Shown in pieces: positions 7,782-16,523 of a stretch of DNA of 34,721 nucleotides; within the stretch, counting starts at the first letter, position 1; every line of letters begins with the position of its first letter. Location of the stretch: the NCBI GenBank assembly GCA_045642705.1, contig JAZUJK010000018.1:1-34721 (forward strand), read 5' to 3'. A program made the translations under genes and the position numbers. The notes under the pieces were generated by a model. That model ran no database searches, had not been told where the DNA came from, and worked only from the letters and a program-made list of their open reading frames with translations. The DNA is from UBA1227 sp045642705. Its GTDB lineage: Bacteria; Bacillota; Clostridia; Oscillospirales; Acutalibacteraceae.

Positions 7782-8786
7782 ATGAAAATTATTGTAGATG
7801 CTTTCGGTGGAGATAATGCCCCACTTGAAATTATTAAAGGTTCAATCGATGCAAAACGTGAATATGGTTGTGAGATACTTCTCGTAGGTGACGAGGCCAA
7901 GATAAATGCTTGTGCCAAGGAGAACAATCTTGATATCTCAGATATGGAGATTGCTCATACAGAGGATGTTATCCTCGTTGAAGAGAATCCTCTTTCAATC
8001 CGTAATGAACATAAAGATTCTTCTATGGGACTCGGTCTTCGTCTTCTCGCAGAGGGCAAGGGCGACGCATTTGTAACAGCAGGCTCAACAGGCGCTGTTG
8101 TTGTAGGTGCAAACCTTTTTGTCAAGAGAATTAAGGGCGTTAAGCGTGCTGCTATCGCATCTCTTATGCCATCTGACGAAGGTAAATTCATGATGATGGA
8201 CTGTGGCGCTAATCTTGCTGTTACACCAGAGACACTCAATGAATTTGCAATTATGGCCAAGACATATATGGAGAAGGTCGAGGGCGTTGAAAATCCACGC
8301 GTCGGCCTTGCCAATATTGGTGTAGAGGAGAACAAGGGTACAGAGACACTTGTTGAAGCATATAAACTCATGAGCAATGCAAATTACAACTTTGTTGGTA
8401 ATATCGAGGTTCGCGATATTCCAGCAGGTGGAGCAGATGTTGTTGTATGTGAGGGCTTCACAGGTAATGTAATTCTCAAGATGTACGAGGGCGTTGCTGG
8501 CGTACTTCTCAAGAATATCAAGGATATTTTCAAGACCAATATCAAGACTAAGATTGGCTATCTTCTCATTTCTTCCAACATGAAGGACTTTAAAAAGAAG
8601 ATGGATTATAAAGCATATGGCGGAGCACCACTTATGGGTATTGCCAAGCCTGTAATTAAGGGCCATGGCTCATCTGATGCCCGTGCATTTAAGAATGCAA
8701 TTCGTCAGGCTATCGACTATGCTAAATCTGGCGCTATTGATGAGATAGCAAACTGCCTTGCTGGGGCTGCTTCCGAGGAGGAATAA
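7782..8786 (+). CDS. plsX: Phosphate acyltransferase PlsX
   Basis: 334 aa. PlsX converts acyl-ACP to acyl-phosphate, the substrate of PlsY in phospholipid synthesis. Family landmarks are the opening IIVDAFGGDNAPLEIIKG, the segments TAGSTGAVVVGA and MMDCGANLAVTPE, and EGFTGNVILKMYEGV. It starts on the base after the trmFO stop. The usual partners fabD, fabG and acpP do not follow; rnc comes directly after, so the carrier protein must be encoded elsewhere. Confidence 0.97.
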   Translation: MKIIVDAFGGDNAPLEIIKGSIDAKREYGCEILLVGDEAKINACAKENNLDISDMEIAHTEDVILVEENPLSIRNEHKDSSMGLGLRLLAEGKGDAFVTAGSTGAVVVGANLFVKRIKGVKRAAIASLMPSDEGKFMMMDCGANLAVTPETLNEFAIMAKTYMEKVEGVENPRVGLANIGVEENKGTETLVEAYKLMSNANYNFVGNIEVRDIPAGGADVVVCEGFTGNVILKMYEGVAGVLLKNIKDIFKTNIKTKIGYLLISSNMKDFKKKMDYKAYGGAPLMGIAKPVIKGHGSSDARAFKNAIRQAIDYAKSGAIDEIANCLAGAASEEE

Positions 8787-8788
8787 AC

Positions 8789-9466
8789 GTGGATTTTTCA
8801 GAGTTTGAAAAGGCGATAGATTACCAGTATAAGGACATTTCTCTTCTTGAAACTGCCCTTACTCATTCGTCTTATGCAAATGAAAAAGGGAATGGTCACA
8901 AGTACAACGAACGCCTTGAATTTCTTGGCGACTCTGTACTTGGATTTGTTACAGCTGAATATTTCTTTACTCACAAGAAGGACCTTCCAGAGGGACAGCT
9001 TACTAAGCTTCGCGCAGCAACTGTATGTGAGGATGCGAACTACGACTATGCGAAAGAACTCGATCTCGGCAAGTATCTTCTCCTTGGAAAAGGTGAGGAG
9101 AAAACAGGAGGCCGAGAGCGAGTATCTATACTTGCAGATGCCTTTGAAGCAGTAATTGCATCAATCTATCTCGACGGTGGAATTGAGCCTGCAAGAAAGT
9201 TCATTTTGAGATTTATTATTCCTGCAATTGAGAAGCATCAGATCTCATTTAAGGACTATAAAACTGTGCTCCAGGAGGTAATTCAAAAGAATCCTGAGGA
9301 GACACTTACATATGTGCTTGTTGGTGAATCTGGACCAGATCACAACAAGGAATTTGAAGTAGAACTTCATCTCAACTCCAATGTTATAGGACATGGAGTT
9401 GGCAAGACCAAGAAACATGCTGAACAGGAAGCAGCACGAGAAGCATTGGAGTTAATGGGATTATGA
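8789..9466 (+). CDS. rnc: Ribonuclease III
   Basis: 225 aa with a GTG start 2 nt after plsX, preceded by GAGGAGGAA at the end of plsX. It cleaves double-stranded RNA in rRNA maturation and mRNA turnover. The catalytic domain has the signature NERLEFLGDSVLGF near residue 40 and the acidic second site in LADAFEAVIASIYLDGG. The double-stranded-RNA-binding domain runs from about residue 153 to the end (KTVLQEVIQKN, then GVGKTKKHAEQEAAREAL). It overlaps the radical SAM gene by 4 nt (ATGA). Confidence 0.97.
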   Translation: MDFSEFEKAIDYQYKDISLLETALTHSSYANEKGNGHKYNERLEFLGDSVLGFVTAEYFFTHKKDLPEGQLTKLRAATVCEDANYDYAKELDLGKYLLLGKGEEKTGGRERVSILADAFEAVIASIYLDGGIEPARKFILRFIIPAIEKHQISFKDYKTVLQEVIQKNPEETLTYVLVGESGPDHNKEFEVELHLNSNVIGHGVGKTKKHAEQEAAREALELMGL

Positions 9467-10461
9467 GTCACAAGAACATAGCACTCTTTGTGGCTCATAT
9501 CGGATGCCCGAGGCAGTGCAGCTTTTGTAATCAACACATAATATCTGGAAAACAAGAGACCGCCACACCAGCCGATGTCGACGAGGCAGTTAAAACTGCG
9601 CTCGACTCCGGTTGCTGTGACGGCCAACTTGCGTTTTTTGGGGGAAGTTTTACCGCTATTCCAAGGGATTATATGTTAGAACTTCTTGGTGCAGCCAAGC
9701 CTTATGTGGACAATGGAAGTATCACAGGAATCCGCATATCTACGAGGCCTGATTGTATTGACGAGGAGATACTTGGCATTCTAAAAGAGTATGGTGTTGA
9801 GGCCATAGAACTCGGTGCGCAATCGATGGATGACCGCGTACTCGAGATGAATAGGCGTGGCCATACATCAGACGATGTAAGGCATGCATCGGAACTTATC
9901 AAAAGTTTTGGCTTTGAGCTTGGCCTACAGATGATGACGGGTCTATATGGCGACACGGATGAGGGTGCGGTCTATACGGCAAATGAACTTATAAAGCTTG
10001 CTCCGGCAACAGTTCGCATCTATCCGACTGTTGTCCTCGAGCATACAGAACTCGCTGAACTTATGGCGGCCGGCAAGTATCAGCCGGAGTCTCTGGACAG
10101 CGCAGTTGCCTTATGCGCCCGCCTGCTACCAATGTTTTTGGATGCAGGCATCAAGGTCATAAGGCTCGGCCTTCACTCCGGCGGAAATGTCGAAGACGGC
10201 TACCTTGCCGGCGCATATCACCCAGCCTTCCGTGAGCTTGTTGAAGGTCGCATTTACTTCGAAAAAGCTCGCGAAATGCTTAGCAAATATAAAGACCCTG
10301 AGGGGCACACATATAAAATTTTCGTAAATCCAAAAGAAATTTCAAAAATGACGGGACAGAATAAGCAAAATATAGTACAATTAAAAGATATTAATTACAT
10401 CTGTAATGTGTTTTCTAATGAAAGTTTAAATCGATACGAAATTTTGATAGAGGAAGATTAA
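9463..10461 (+). CDS. Radical SAM protein (Elp3/YhcC-like)
   Basis: 332 aa. The cluster motif is CPRQCSFC (C-x3-C-x2-C) near residue 15, binding a [4Fe-4S] cluster and SAM. It is followed by GGSFTAIPRDYM, IRISTRPDCID and the barrel segments ELGAQSMDDRVLEMNRRGH and GLQMMTGLYGDT. This resembles the family annotated as elongator-protein-3-like radical SAM with an extra C-terminal domain. No acetyltransferase domain is present, so it is not a full Elp3. The substrate is unknown. It sits between rnc and smc, overlapping rnc by 4 nt. Base composition changes sharply inside the gene: by hand count 58% GC at 10081-10200 and 25% at 10321-10440. Confidence 0.88.
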   Translation: MSHKNIALFVAHIGCPRQCSFCNQHIISGKQETATPADVDEAVKTALDSGCCDGQLAFFGGSFTAIPRDYMLELLGAAKPYVDNGSITGIRISTRPDCIDEEILGILKEYGVEAIELGAQSMDDRVLEMNRRGHTSDDVRHASELIKSFGFELGLQMMTGLYGDTDEGAVYTANELIKLAPATVRIYPTVVLEHTELAELMAAGKYQPESLDSAVALCARLLPMFLDAGIKVIRLGLHSGGNVEDGYLAGAYHPAFRELVEGRIYFEKAREMLSKYKDPEGHTYKIFVNPKEISKMTGQNKQNIVQLKDINYICNVFSNESLNRYEILIEED

Positions 10462-10464
10462 CGC

Positions 10465-13400
10465 ATGATTTTAAAATCACTTGAAATGCAAGGATTTAAG
10501 TCCTTCCCTGACAAGACCATTTTGAGTTTTGACAAGGGAATGACAGCTGTTGTCGGACCAAATGGTTCCGGCAAGAGTAATATCTCCGATGCAGTGCGCT
10601 GGGTTCTCGGTGAGCAATCAACCAAGAATCTCCGTGGCGCTAAGATGGAGGATGTAATCTTTGGCGGAACGAGCATCAGAAAAGCTCTTGGTTACGCCGA
10701 AGTTACTTTGCGTCTCGACAACAGAGACAGAAGCCTCCAAAACGACAATGATGAAGTTGCTATCACAAGACGTTATTATCGCTCAGGTGAAAGTGAATAT
10801 AGAATCAACGATGAGACAGTTCGTTTGCGTGATGTAAATGAACTCTTCATGGATACAGGTCTTGGCAGAGATGGCTATTCAATTGTCAGCCAGGGTAAGG
10901 TTGCCGACATGGTATCAGCGAAGTCCAAGGAACGTCGTGATATGCTCGAAGAAGCAGCTGGAATTTCACATTTCCGCTACAGAAGAACGGATGCTCTCCG
11001 CCGTCTTGATCAGACTGAGGAGAATCTCATCCGTCTCCGCGATATTCTTGCAGAACTTGAGAGCCGTGTAGGCCCATTGAAAATTCAGAGCGAGAAGGCA
11101 GAGAAGTTCCTTGTGCTTGCAGAGGAAAAGAAGTCACTCGAGATTAGTTTGTGGCTGTATACAATCGACTCCCTCAAGGATAAGCTCCGTGATCAAGAAC
11201 ACAAGATTGAGATTTCTAATGCGCAATATACAGCAGCTGTTGAGGAGCTCGAAAAAATTGAGGCCAAGACAGATGAGATTATCAAGCGCACACAAGATAT
11301 CACTTGCGAAATAGATAATATTCGTACAGGAATGTCCGAGTCAGAGGAACAGATTGCAGATATATCTTCTAAGATTGCTGTTGATGAGAACTCAATCGAG
11401 CATAACAACCAGTCAATTGAACGTATCAAGAAGGATATGGAGACAGCAACTGGTGAGCGTGCAGCAACAGAGGAGAAAATTCACGAGACAGAAGAAAAGA
11501 TTGCTGAACTGGAACGTCAGATCGGAATTAAGCAAGAGGAACTTGGCAATCTCAAAGTTGATGCTGAGAGTCTTGCGAAGTCAGATAGTGAAAATTCAGA
11601 TAAGACAGTTGAACTCTCAGAAAAGCTTGCTGATTTATCATCTCAGGTTGCAGATATCAGAGTTAAGAAATCTGCTGCTATGTCCGGTAAGGAAGAAATT
11701 CTGACACGAAATGAAAATGTTGATCAAAACCGTGCCGAGAGACAGGAGATTATCGATAAGTTTAAAGCAGAGAAAGAAAAGGCAGAAAAGGATCTCGATG
11801 ATTGTATGGATACAATCACCAGCCTTTCCAACTCAATAGATGGTTATCGTTTGCGCTGCGAAAAGCGTGAAGAGAAATATAATTCACAAAAGGCTGAGGT
11901 AGAAGAAAAGCGTCTTGCTGTTTCAACTCTTGAAGACAAGATTTTAATGCTCGAAGAACTTGAGAAGAACATGGAAGGTTATTCCGGAAGTGTTAAATCT
12001 GTAATCAAGGAAGCAAAGCGTGGAACACTTCGTGGTATCCACGGAACAATTTCTCAACTTATCAGTGTTAAGGATAAGTATTCAACTGCTATTGAAACTG
12101 CTCTTGGCGCATCAATTCAGCATGTTGTTGTAGATACAGATGCTGATGCTAAGAAAGCAGTTAAATTCCTAAAAGAGAGCAAGGGCGGTCGTGCTACTTT
12201 CCTTCCTATCTCTACAATTAAGTCCAAGCCACTTGATGAGGATAATCTCGACGATTGCTACGGGTATATTGATATCGCTAGCAATCTTGTCAGCGTAGAT
12301 AAGAAATATGATGAGGTTATCAAGGCACAACTTTGCCGTACTGTAGTTGTTGATGATATCGATTGTGCAATTGCAATCGGTAAGAAATACAAAAACAGAT
12401 TTAAGATTGTTACCCTCGATGGACAGGTTATTAATGCCGGTGGTTCAATCACTGGTGGTTCTAAAGTTCAGAATGCAGGAATACTTTCTCGCTCTGGCAA
12501 TATTGATGACCAAAAGAAGAAACTCGAGTCTATGAAGGCTGAACTCATACAGCTTGATGAGACATTCAAGGCAACAACAGAGGAACTTTCAAAATGCAGA
12601 GCTGACCTCCTTGGTGCAGAGGCTGATCTCACAACAGCTAATGAGGAAAAGGTTAGAGCAGAGGGCGCATTGAAACTTGTAAGCGGCCAACTTGAAAGTG
12701 TTCTTGAAGCAGTTCGTGATCTCGATGAGGAACAGGCAAATGCACAGACTCGTATAGACGAGTTCGATAAGATCATCAAGGCTGCTGACACAGAAGAGAA
12801 GAAACTTTCAGAAGAGATGAAAGCTGTTGAGGATGAGATAGCATCCCTTACAGGAAATAAAGAAGAACTTCGTCAAAAGCGCGAGGAGATGGATGCTGCA
12901 TCCAAGCAGATTGATCTCGACATACTTGCTCTATCCAAGGATGTTCAAGCGAACCGCGATATCATTGCTGCCTTCGAGGAGGCAAATCAATCAGAGTCAT
13001 CACGTGAAGATGAACTTCGCGCAGAGATCAAAGTATTTGAAGACCTCAATGCGACTGCGACTGCTGAGATAGAAGAACTAAGAGCAAAAGCAGAAGAGAT
13101 TAAGGGCAAGAATATCAGTTCTGAGCAGCGCATCGCTGACCTCACTGAAGAGCGTCAACAGGCTGAGGCGGATTCAGTTGGTCTTCGCCAGCTTGAGCGT
13201 GAGAAGACAACAATGCGTGAGCACTTATCAGGCGACCTCGCTCGTCTCGAGGAGCAGAAAGCAAATATGCTTCGCGAGTATGAGGAGACTGAGAACCGTC
13301 TCTATGAGGAATATCAATTGACACGCCGTGAAGCATCAGAGATTGCTGATCCTGCAGAGAATCCTCGCGAGGCCAAGGCATCACTCTCTGAGATTAAGAA

Positions 13401-14034
13401 TAAGATTAAGGCTCTTGGCTCCGTAAATGTTGGAGCAATAGAGGAATACAAGGAAGTATCCGAGCGCTATGAATTTATGAGCACTCAGATTTCCGATATA
13501 GAAGTATCCAAGGTTGAACTTATAAAACTTATTGATGAGCTTACATCCAATATGTCACTTCAGTTCCGTGAGCAGTTTGCAAGAATCAACAAGGCGTTTG
13601 GCGAGACATTCGTTGAACTCTTTGATGGTGGTAAGGCAGAACTTCTTCTCGAGGATGAGCTTGATATCTTGGAGTCACCAATTGAGATTAAGGTTCAGCC
13701 ACCAGGAAAGAACGTACAAAATATCGATCTTCTATCCGGTGGTGAGAAGGGACTTTCTGCTATTGCACTTCTCTTTGCAATACTGAAAGTTACTCCAGCT
13801 CCATTCTGTATTTTCGATGAGGTTGAAGCAGCACTTGACGATGTAAATGTTACTCGTTATGCACAGTATGTTCGTCGTATGACTAATAATACACAGTTTA
13901 TCCTCATCACACACCGTCGTGGCACAATGGAGGAATCTGATATCCTCTATGGTGTAACAATGCAGGAGGAAGGCGTATCTAAGTTGCTTGAACTCAAGAC
14001 AGCTGAGATGGCTAAAAAACTTGGTCTTAACTAA
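10465..14034 (+). CDS. smc: Chromosome segregation ATPase SMC
   Basis: 1189 aa, full length for bacterial SMC. The N-terminal head has Walker A GPNGSGKSN (residues 31-39) and NGSGKSNISDAVRWVLGEQS. Long acidic/basic coiled coils occupy roughly residues 170-500 and 680-1020. The hinge lies between them, with glycine-rich NAGGSITGGS near its end. The C-terminal head carries the ABC signature LSGGE (1090-1094) and Walker B FCIFDEVEAALDD (Asp1118, Glu1119). It condenses and aligns sister chromosomes with ScpA/ScpB, which are not in the window. It is followed 14 nt later by ftsY; the rnc-smc-ftsY order is standard in Firmicutes. Confidence 0.98.
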   Translation: MILKSLEMQGFKSFPDKTILSFDKGMTAVVGPNGSGKSNISDAVRWVLGEQSTKNLRGAKMEDVIFGGTSIRKALGYAEVTLRLDNRDRSLQNDNDEVAITRRYYRSGESEYRINDETVRLRDVNELFMDTGLGRDGYSIVSQGKVADMVSAKSKERRDMLEEAAGISHFRYRRTDALRRLDQTEENLIRLRDILAELESRVGPLKIQSEKAEKFLVLAEEKKSLEISLWLYTIDSLKDKLRDQEHKIEISNAQYTAAVEELEKIEAKTDEIIKRTQDITCEIDNIRTGMSESEEQIADISSKIAVDENSIEHNNQSIERIKKDMETATGERAATEEKIHETEEKIAELERQIGIKQEELGNLKVDAESLAKSDSENSDKTVELSEKLADLSSQVADIRVKKSAAMSGKEEILTRNENVDQNRAERQEIIDKFKAEKEKAEKDLDDCMDTITSLSNSIDGYRLRCEKREEKYNSQKAEVEEKRLAVSTLEDKILMLEELEKNMEGYSGSVKSVIKEAKRGTLRGIHGTISQLISVKDKYSTAIETALGASIQHVVVDTDADAKKAVKFLKESKGGRATFLPISTIKSKPLDEDNLDDCYGYIDIASNLVSVDKKYDEVIKAQLCRTVVVDDIDCAIAIGKKYKNRFKIVTLDGQVINAGGSITGGSKVQNAGILSRSGNIDDQKKKLESMKAELIQLDETFKATTEELSKCRADLLGAEADLTTANEEKVRAEGALKLVSGQLESVLEAVRDLDEEQANAQTRIDEFDKIIKAADTEEKKLSEEMKAVEDEIASLTGNKEELRQKREEMDAASKQIDLDILALSKDVQANRDIIAAFEEANQSESSREDELRAEIKVFEDLNATATAEIEELRAKAEEIKGKNISSEQRIADLTEERQQAEADSVGLRQLEREKTTMREHLSGDLARLEEQKANMLREYEETENRLYEEYQLTRREASEIADPAENPREAKASLSEIKNKIKALGSVNVGAIEEYKEVSERYEFMSTQISDIEVSKVELIKLIDELTSNMSLQFREQFARINKAFGETFVELFDGGKAELLLEDELDILESPIEIKVQPPGKNVQNIDLLSGGEKGLSAIALLFAILKVTPAPFCIFDEVEAALDDVNVTRYAQYVRRMTNNTQFILITHRRGTMEESDILYGVTMQEEGVSKLLELKTAEMAKKLGLN

Positions 14035-14048
14035 AGGAGAATAAAAGA

Positions 14049-15497
14049 GTGGGACTATTTAACAGAAAGATAAGTAAAGGCATGAAAAAAACCAGAGATC
14101 AATTTTCTGGCAACATTGATAATGTACTCGATGCCTTTGATGAAATAGGCGACGATTTATATGATGAGTTGACTGAGGTTCTCATCATGGGTGATGTTGG
14201 TGTATCAACAGCAGCATTTATCGTTGACGAAGTAAAAGACCGTGTTGGTAGCAAAGGAATAAAGCATCCAACAGAGGTCCGCACAGTAATTAAAGAGGTC
14301 GTTGCCGATATGCTCGGCGAGGACCAAAAGATAGACTTCGTTACAACACCTGCCATCATATTGGTAGTAGGTGTAAACGGTGTTGGTAAGACAACAACAA
14401 TCGGCAAGATGTCTCATTATTTTAAGGAGCAAGGCAAGAAGGTTATTGTTGGCGCTGCAGATACTTTCCGCGCTGCTGCAATCGACCAGCTCGAAATCTG
14501 GACAGAGCGTGCCGGTGTTGAAATCGTAAAGCATAAAGAGGGCGCAGACCCAGCTGCTGTAGTATTTGATACTATCGGAGCGGGTATCGCAAGAAATGCT
14601 GATGTAATCATTATTGATACAGCAGGCCGTCTTCATAATAAGAAGAATCTCATGGAAGAGCTCAATAAAATCTATCGTGTAATCGATAGAGAACTTCCAT
14701 ATTCTGACCGTGAAATATTCCTTGTTCTTGATGCAACAACAGGACAGAATGCAATTTCACAGGCCAAGGAGTTTATGAGTGTTACTGAAGTATCAGGTAT
14801 CGTTCTTACAAAACTTGATGGTACTGCACGAGGCGGTGTAGTTCTCTCAATCAAGAACGACTTAAAACTTCCAGTTAAATTTATCGGTGTTGGTGAAGGT
14901 CTCGATGATCTACAGCCATTCTCCGCTACAACATTTGCAGAATCACTCTTTGATATTGAGGAGCCAGAGGACGCATCTAACTATGAGCCTATTATTACTG
15001 TTAACGAGGAACGTCTTGCTCGCGATAAGGCAGAAGCTGCTGCTCGTGAAGTAGAACGTCAGCGTCTCGAGGCAGAGGAAAAGGCTCGCCTCGAAGCAGA
15101 GGAGAAGGCTCGTCTTGAAGCAGAGGCTGAGGCAGCTGCTGCCGCAGAAGTGGAAGAAGTAGCAGAAGAAGAGCCAGAACCAGAGCCAGAGATAATCGAA
15201 GAGGAACCAGAGATCGAGGAAGAGCCAGAGATAATCGAAGAGGAACCAGAGATCGAAGAGGAACCAGAGATCGAAGAGGAACCAGAGATCGAAGAGGAGC
15301 CAGAGATTGAAGAGGAACCAGAGATCGAGGAAGAGCCAGAGATCGAAGAAGAACCTGAGATTGAGGAAGAACCTGAGATTGAGGAAGAACCTGAGATTGA
15401 GGAAGAACCAGTTGAGAAGAAAACTAAGGAACCAAAACCAGAGAAGAAGTCCTTCTGGAGCAATCTCTTTGGTGGTTCTGGGGAGTATATGGGATGA
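14049..15497 (+). CDS. ftsY: Signal recognition particle receptor FtsY with C-terminal acidic repeat
   Basis: 482 aa with a GTG start after AAAGGAG. The N and G domains (about residues 1-310) are normal: G1 GVNGVGKTTTIGKM (Gly108-Lys114-Thr115), DTFRAAAIDQLE, DTAGRLHNKKNLMEEL and TKLDGTARGG. It docks ribosome-SRP complexes at the membrane and hydrolyses GTP together with Ffh. The odd part is the tail after the G domain: a charged helix with LEAEEKAR repeats (about 335-365), then twelve EIEEEP-type units (381-454), then a basic end with KKSFWSNLFGG. In well-studied FtsY proteins the acidic, membrane-associating region lies before the NG domain, not after it. It overlaps rdgB by 4 nt. Confidence 0.96.
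   Translation: MGLFNRKISKGMKKTRDQFSGNIDNVLDAFDEIGDDLYDELTEVLIMGDVGVSTAAFIVDEVKDRVGSKGIKHPTEVRTVIKEVVADMLGEDQKIDFVTTPAIILVVGVNGVGKTTTIGKMSHYFKEQGKKVIVGAADTFRAAAIDQLEIWTERAGVEIVKHKEGADPAAVVFDTIGAGIARNADVIIIDTAGRLHNKKNLMEELNKIYRVIDRELPYSDREIFLVLDATTGQNAISQAKEFMSVTEVSGIVLTKLDGTARGGVVLSIKNDLKLPVKFIGVGEGLDDLQPFSATTFAESLFDIEEPEDASNYEPIITVNEERLARDKAEAAAREVERQRLEAEEKARLEAEEKARLEAEAEAAAAAEVEEVAEEEPEPEPEIIEEEPEIEEEPEIIEEEPEIEEEPEIEEEPEIEEEPEIEEEPEIEEEPEIEEEPEIEEEPEIEEEPEIEEEPVEKKTKEPKPEKKSFWSNLFGGSGEYMG
15189..15410 (+). repeat. In-frame tandem repeat, 12 units, in ftsY
   Basis: Twelve head-to-tail units: ten of 18 nt encoding EIEEEP and two of 21 nt encoding EIIEEEP (units 1 and 3). Units differ only at synonymous positions (ATC/ATT, GAA/GAG, CCA/CCT). 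Several are identical at DNA level: 1 and 3, 2 and 8, 4 and 5, 10 and 11. That pattern indicates local duplication by slippage or unequal exchange. Confidence 0.97.
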
Positions 15498-16135
15498 TTT
15501 TCTTAATTGCAACATCCAACAAGGATAAGATGATTGAGTTCAGTCGAATTCTGGACCCGCTCGGCATTGAGATTAAGATGCCTTATGAATTGGGCCTCAC
15601 TCTACCAGAGGTTGAAGAGACTGGAACTACATTTATAGAGAACGCCTTGCTAAAAGCAGAGAGTGGCGCAGAATTTTCTGGCTTGCCAACTCTTGCTGAT
15701 GATTCCGGCATAAGCATTGACGCCTTGGATGGCGCGCCAGGAATTTATTCCGCGCGCTACAGCGGCGATGAGGCTGATGCCAGAATTGACAAGAACAAGG
15801 CAAACAATATGAAAGTTCTGCGCGAACTTGGCGACACGCCACTCCCTCTACGCACCGCGCACTATACATGTGCAATTGCGTGTGTTATGCCTGACGGTCG
15901 CAAGTTCACTGTAGAGGGCTATTGCCATGGACATATTGGATTTGAGGAGAAGGGCAATAACGGATTTGGTTATGACCCACTCGTTCTAATTAATGTTGAT
16001 GCAATGGCTATGCCTGGAGCAGAACCTGGTGATAAGACATTTGGCGAAATAAGCCCAGAGGTCAAGGATAGCATGAGCCACAGAAGTCGCGCACTTCGTG
16101 AAATGTGCGATGTTTTGAAAAAAGAGGTTTTATGA
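15494..16135 (+). CDS. rdgB: XTP/dITP diphosphatase (RdgB/HAM1 family)
   Basis: 213 aa. It hydrolyses dITP, XTP and related non-canonical purine triphosphates to monophosphates, keeping them out of nucleic acids. Family signatures are the opening FLIATSNKDKMIEFSRIL, PEVEETGTTFIENALLKA, LADDSGISIDALDGAPGIYS and the later NNGFGYDPL and MSHRSRALR. It starts within the ftsY stop (ATGA) and its stop overlaps the start of yhbY. The centre of the gene (about 15700-15860) is noticeably GC-richer than its ends. Confidence 0.97.
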   Translation: MIFLIATSNKDKMIEFSRILDPLGIEIKMPYELGLTLPEVEETGTTFIENALLKAESGAEFSGLPTLADDSGISIDALDGAPGIYSARYSGDEADARIDKNKANNMKVLRELGDTPLPLRTAHYTCAIACVMPDGRKFTVEGYCHGHIGFEEKGNNGFGYDPLVLINVDAMAMPGAEPGDKTFGEISPEVKDSMSHRSRALREMCDVLKKEVL

Positions 16136-16512
16136 TGACAAGTAAGGAAAGAGCAAAGTGGAGAGCTGAGGCTCACAATTTGGATCCAGTATTTCAAATA
16201 GGTAAATATGGTGTTACAGAGGCAGTTGTAGCTCAGACAGAAGAAGTCCTTGATGCCAAGGAACTTATCAAGGTAAAAATTCTTCTTGATACTTGCCCAG
16301 AGACACCTCGTGAAGTTGCTGACAAATTAGCTGCTAAAACAGGAGCAGACATAATTGGTGTAATCGGTGGAGTTGTAATTCTCTATCGCTATAGCGAGCC
16401 ACTTCATGAGAAGCAAATGAAGAAGGCCGCCAATATCAAGCGTGCCAAGAAAGTTGCCGCAAGCAATAATTATGGCGGCAGATATGATAAGGAAAAGAAG
16501 TTCTATAAATAA
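16132..16512 (+). CDS. yhbY: CRM-domain RNA-binding protein YhbY (YqeI)
   Basis: 126 aa from ATG 16132; the adjacent ATG 16135 is equally possible, and GAGG at 16124-16127 suits either. Upstream codons in the frame belong to rdgB. The CRM/YhbY domain is visible as DPVFQIGKYGVTEAVVAQ, ELIKVKILLDTCPE and GADIIGVIGGVVILYR, where the glycine-rich GxxG-like loop binds RNA. The protein associates with pre-50S particles in E. coli. A lysine-rich tail of about 30 residues follows the domain. The order yhbY-nadD-yqeK-rsfS equals B. subtilis yqeI-yqeJ-yqeK-yqeL. Confidence 0.94.
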   Translation: MMTSKERAKWRAEAHNLDPVFQIGKYGVTEAVVAQTEEVLDAKELIKVKILLDTCPETPREVADKLAAKTGADIIGVIGGVVILYRYSEPLHEKQMKKAANIKRAKKVAASNNYGGRYDKEKKFYK

Positions 16513-16523
16513 GAGGAATATAA

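Noticed and set aside
8085..8666. 193-codon minus-strand frame inside plsX
   Set aside because: Antisense shadow of a well-conserved gene; the peptide is low in charged residues and has no recognisable motif.
15059..15463. Open frames on the minus strand with SGSSSIS and FFLNLRF repeats
   Set aside because: They are antisense readings of the ftsY tandem repeat, which stays open in several frames because of its 18-nt period. No ribosome site or promoter supports them.
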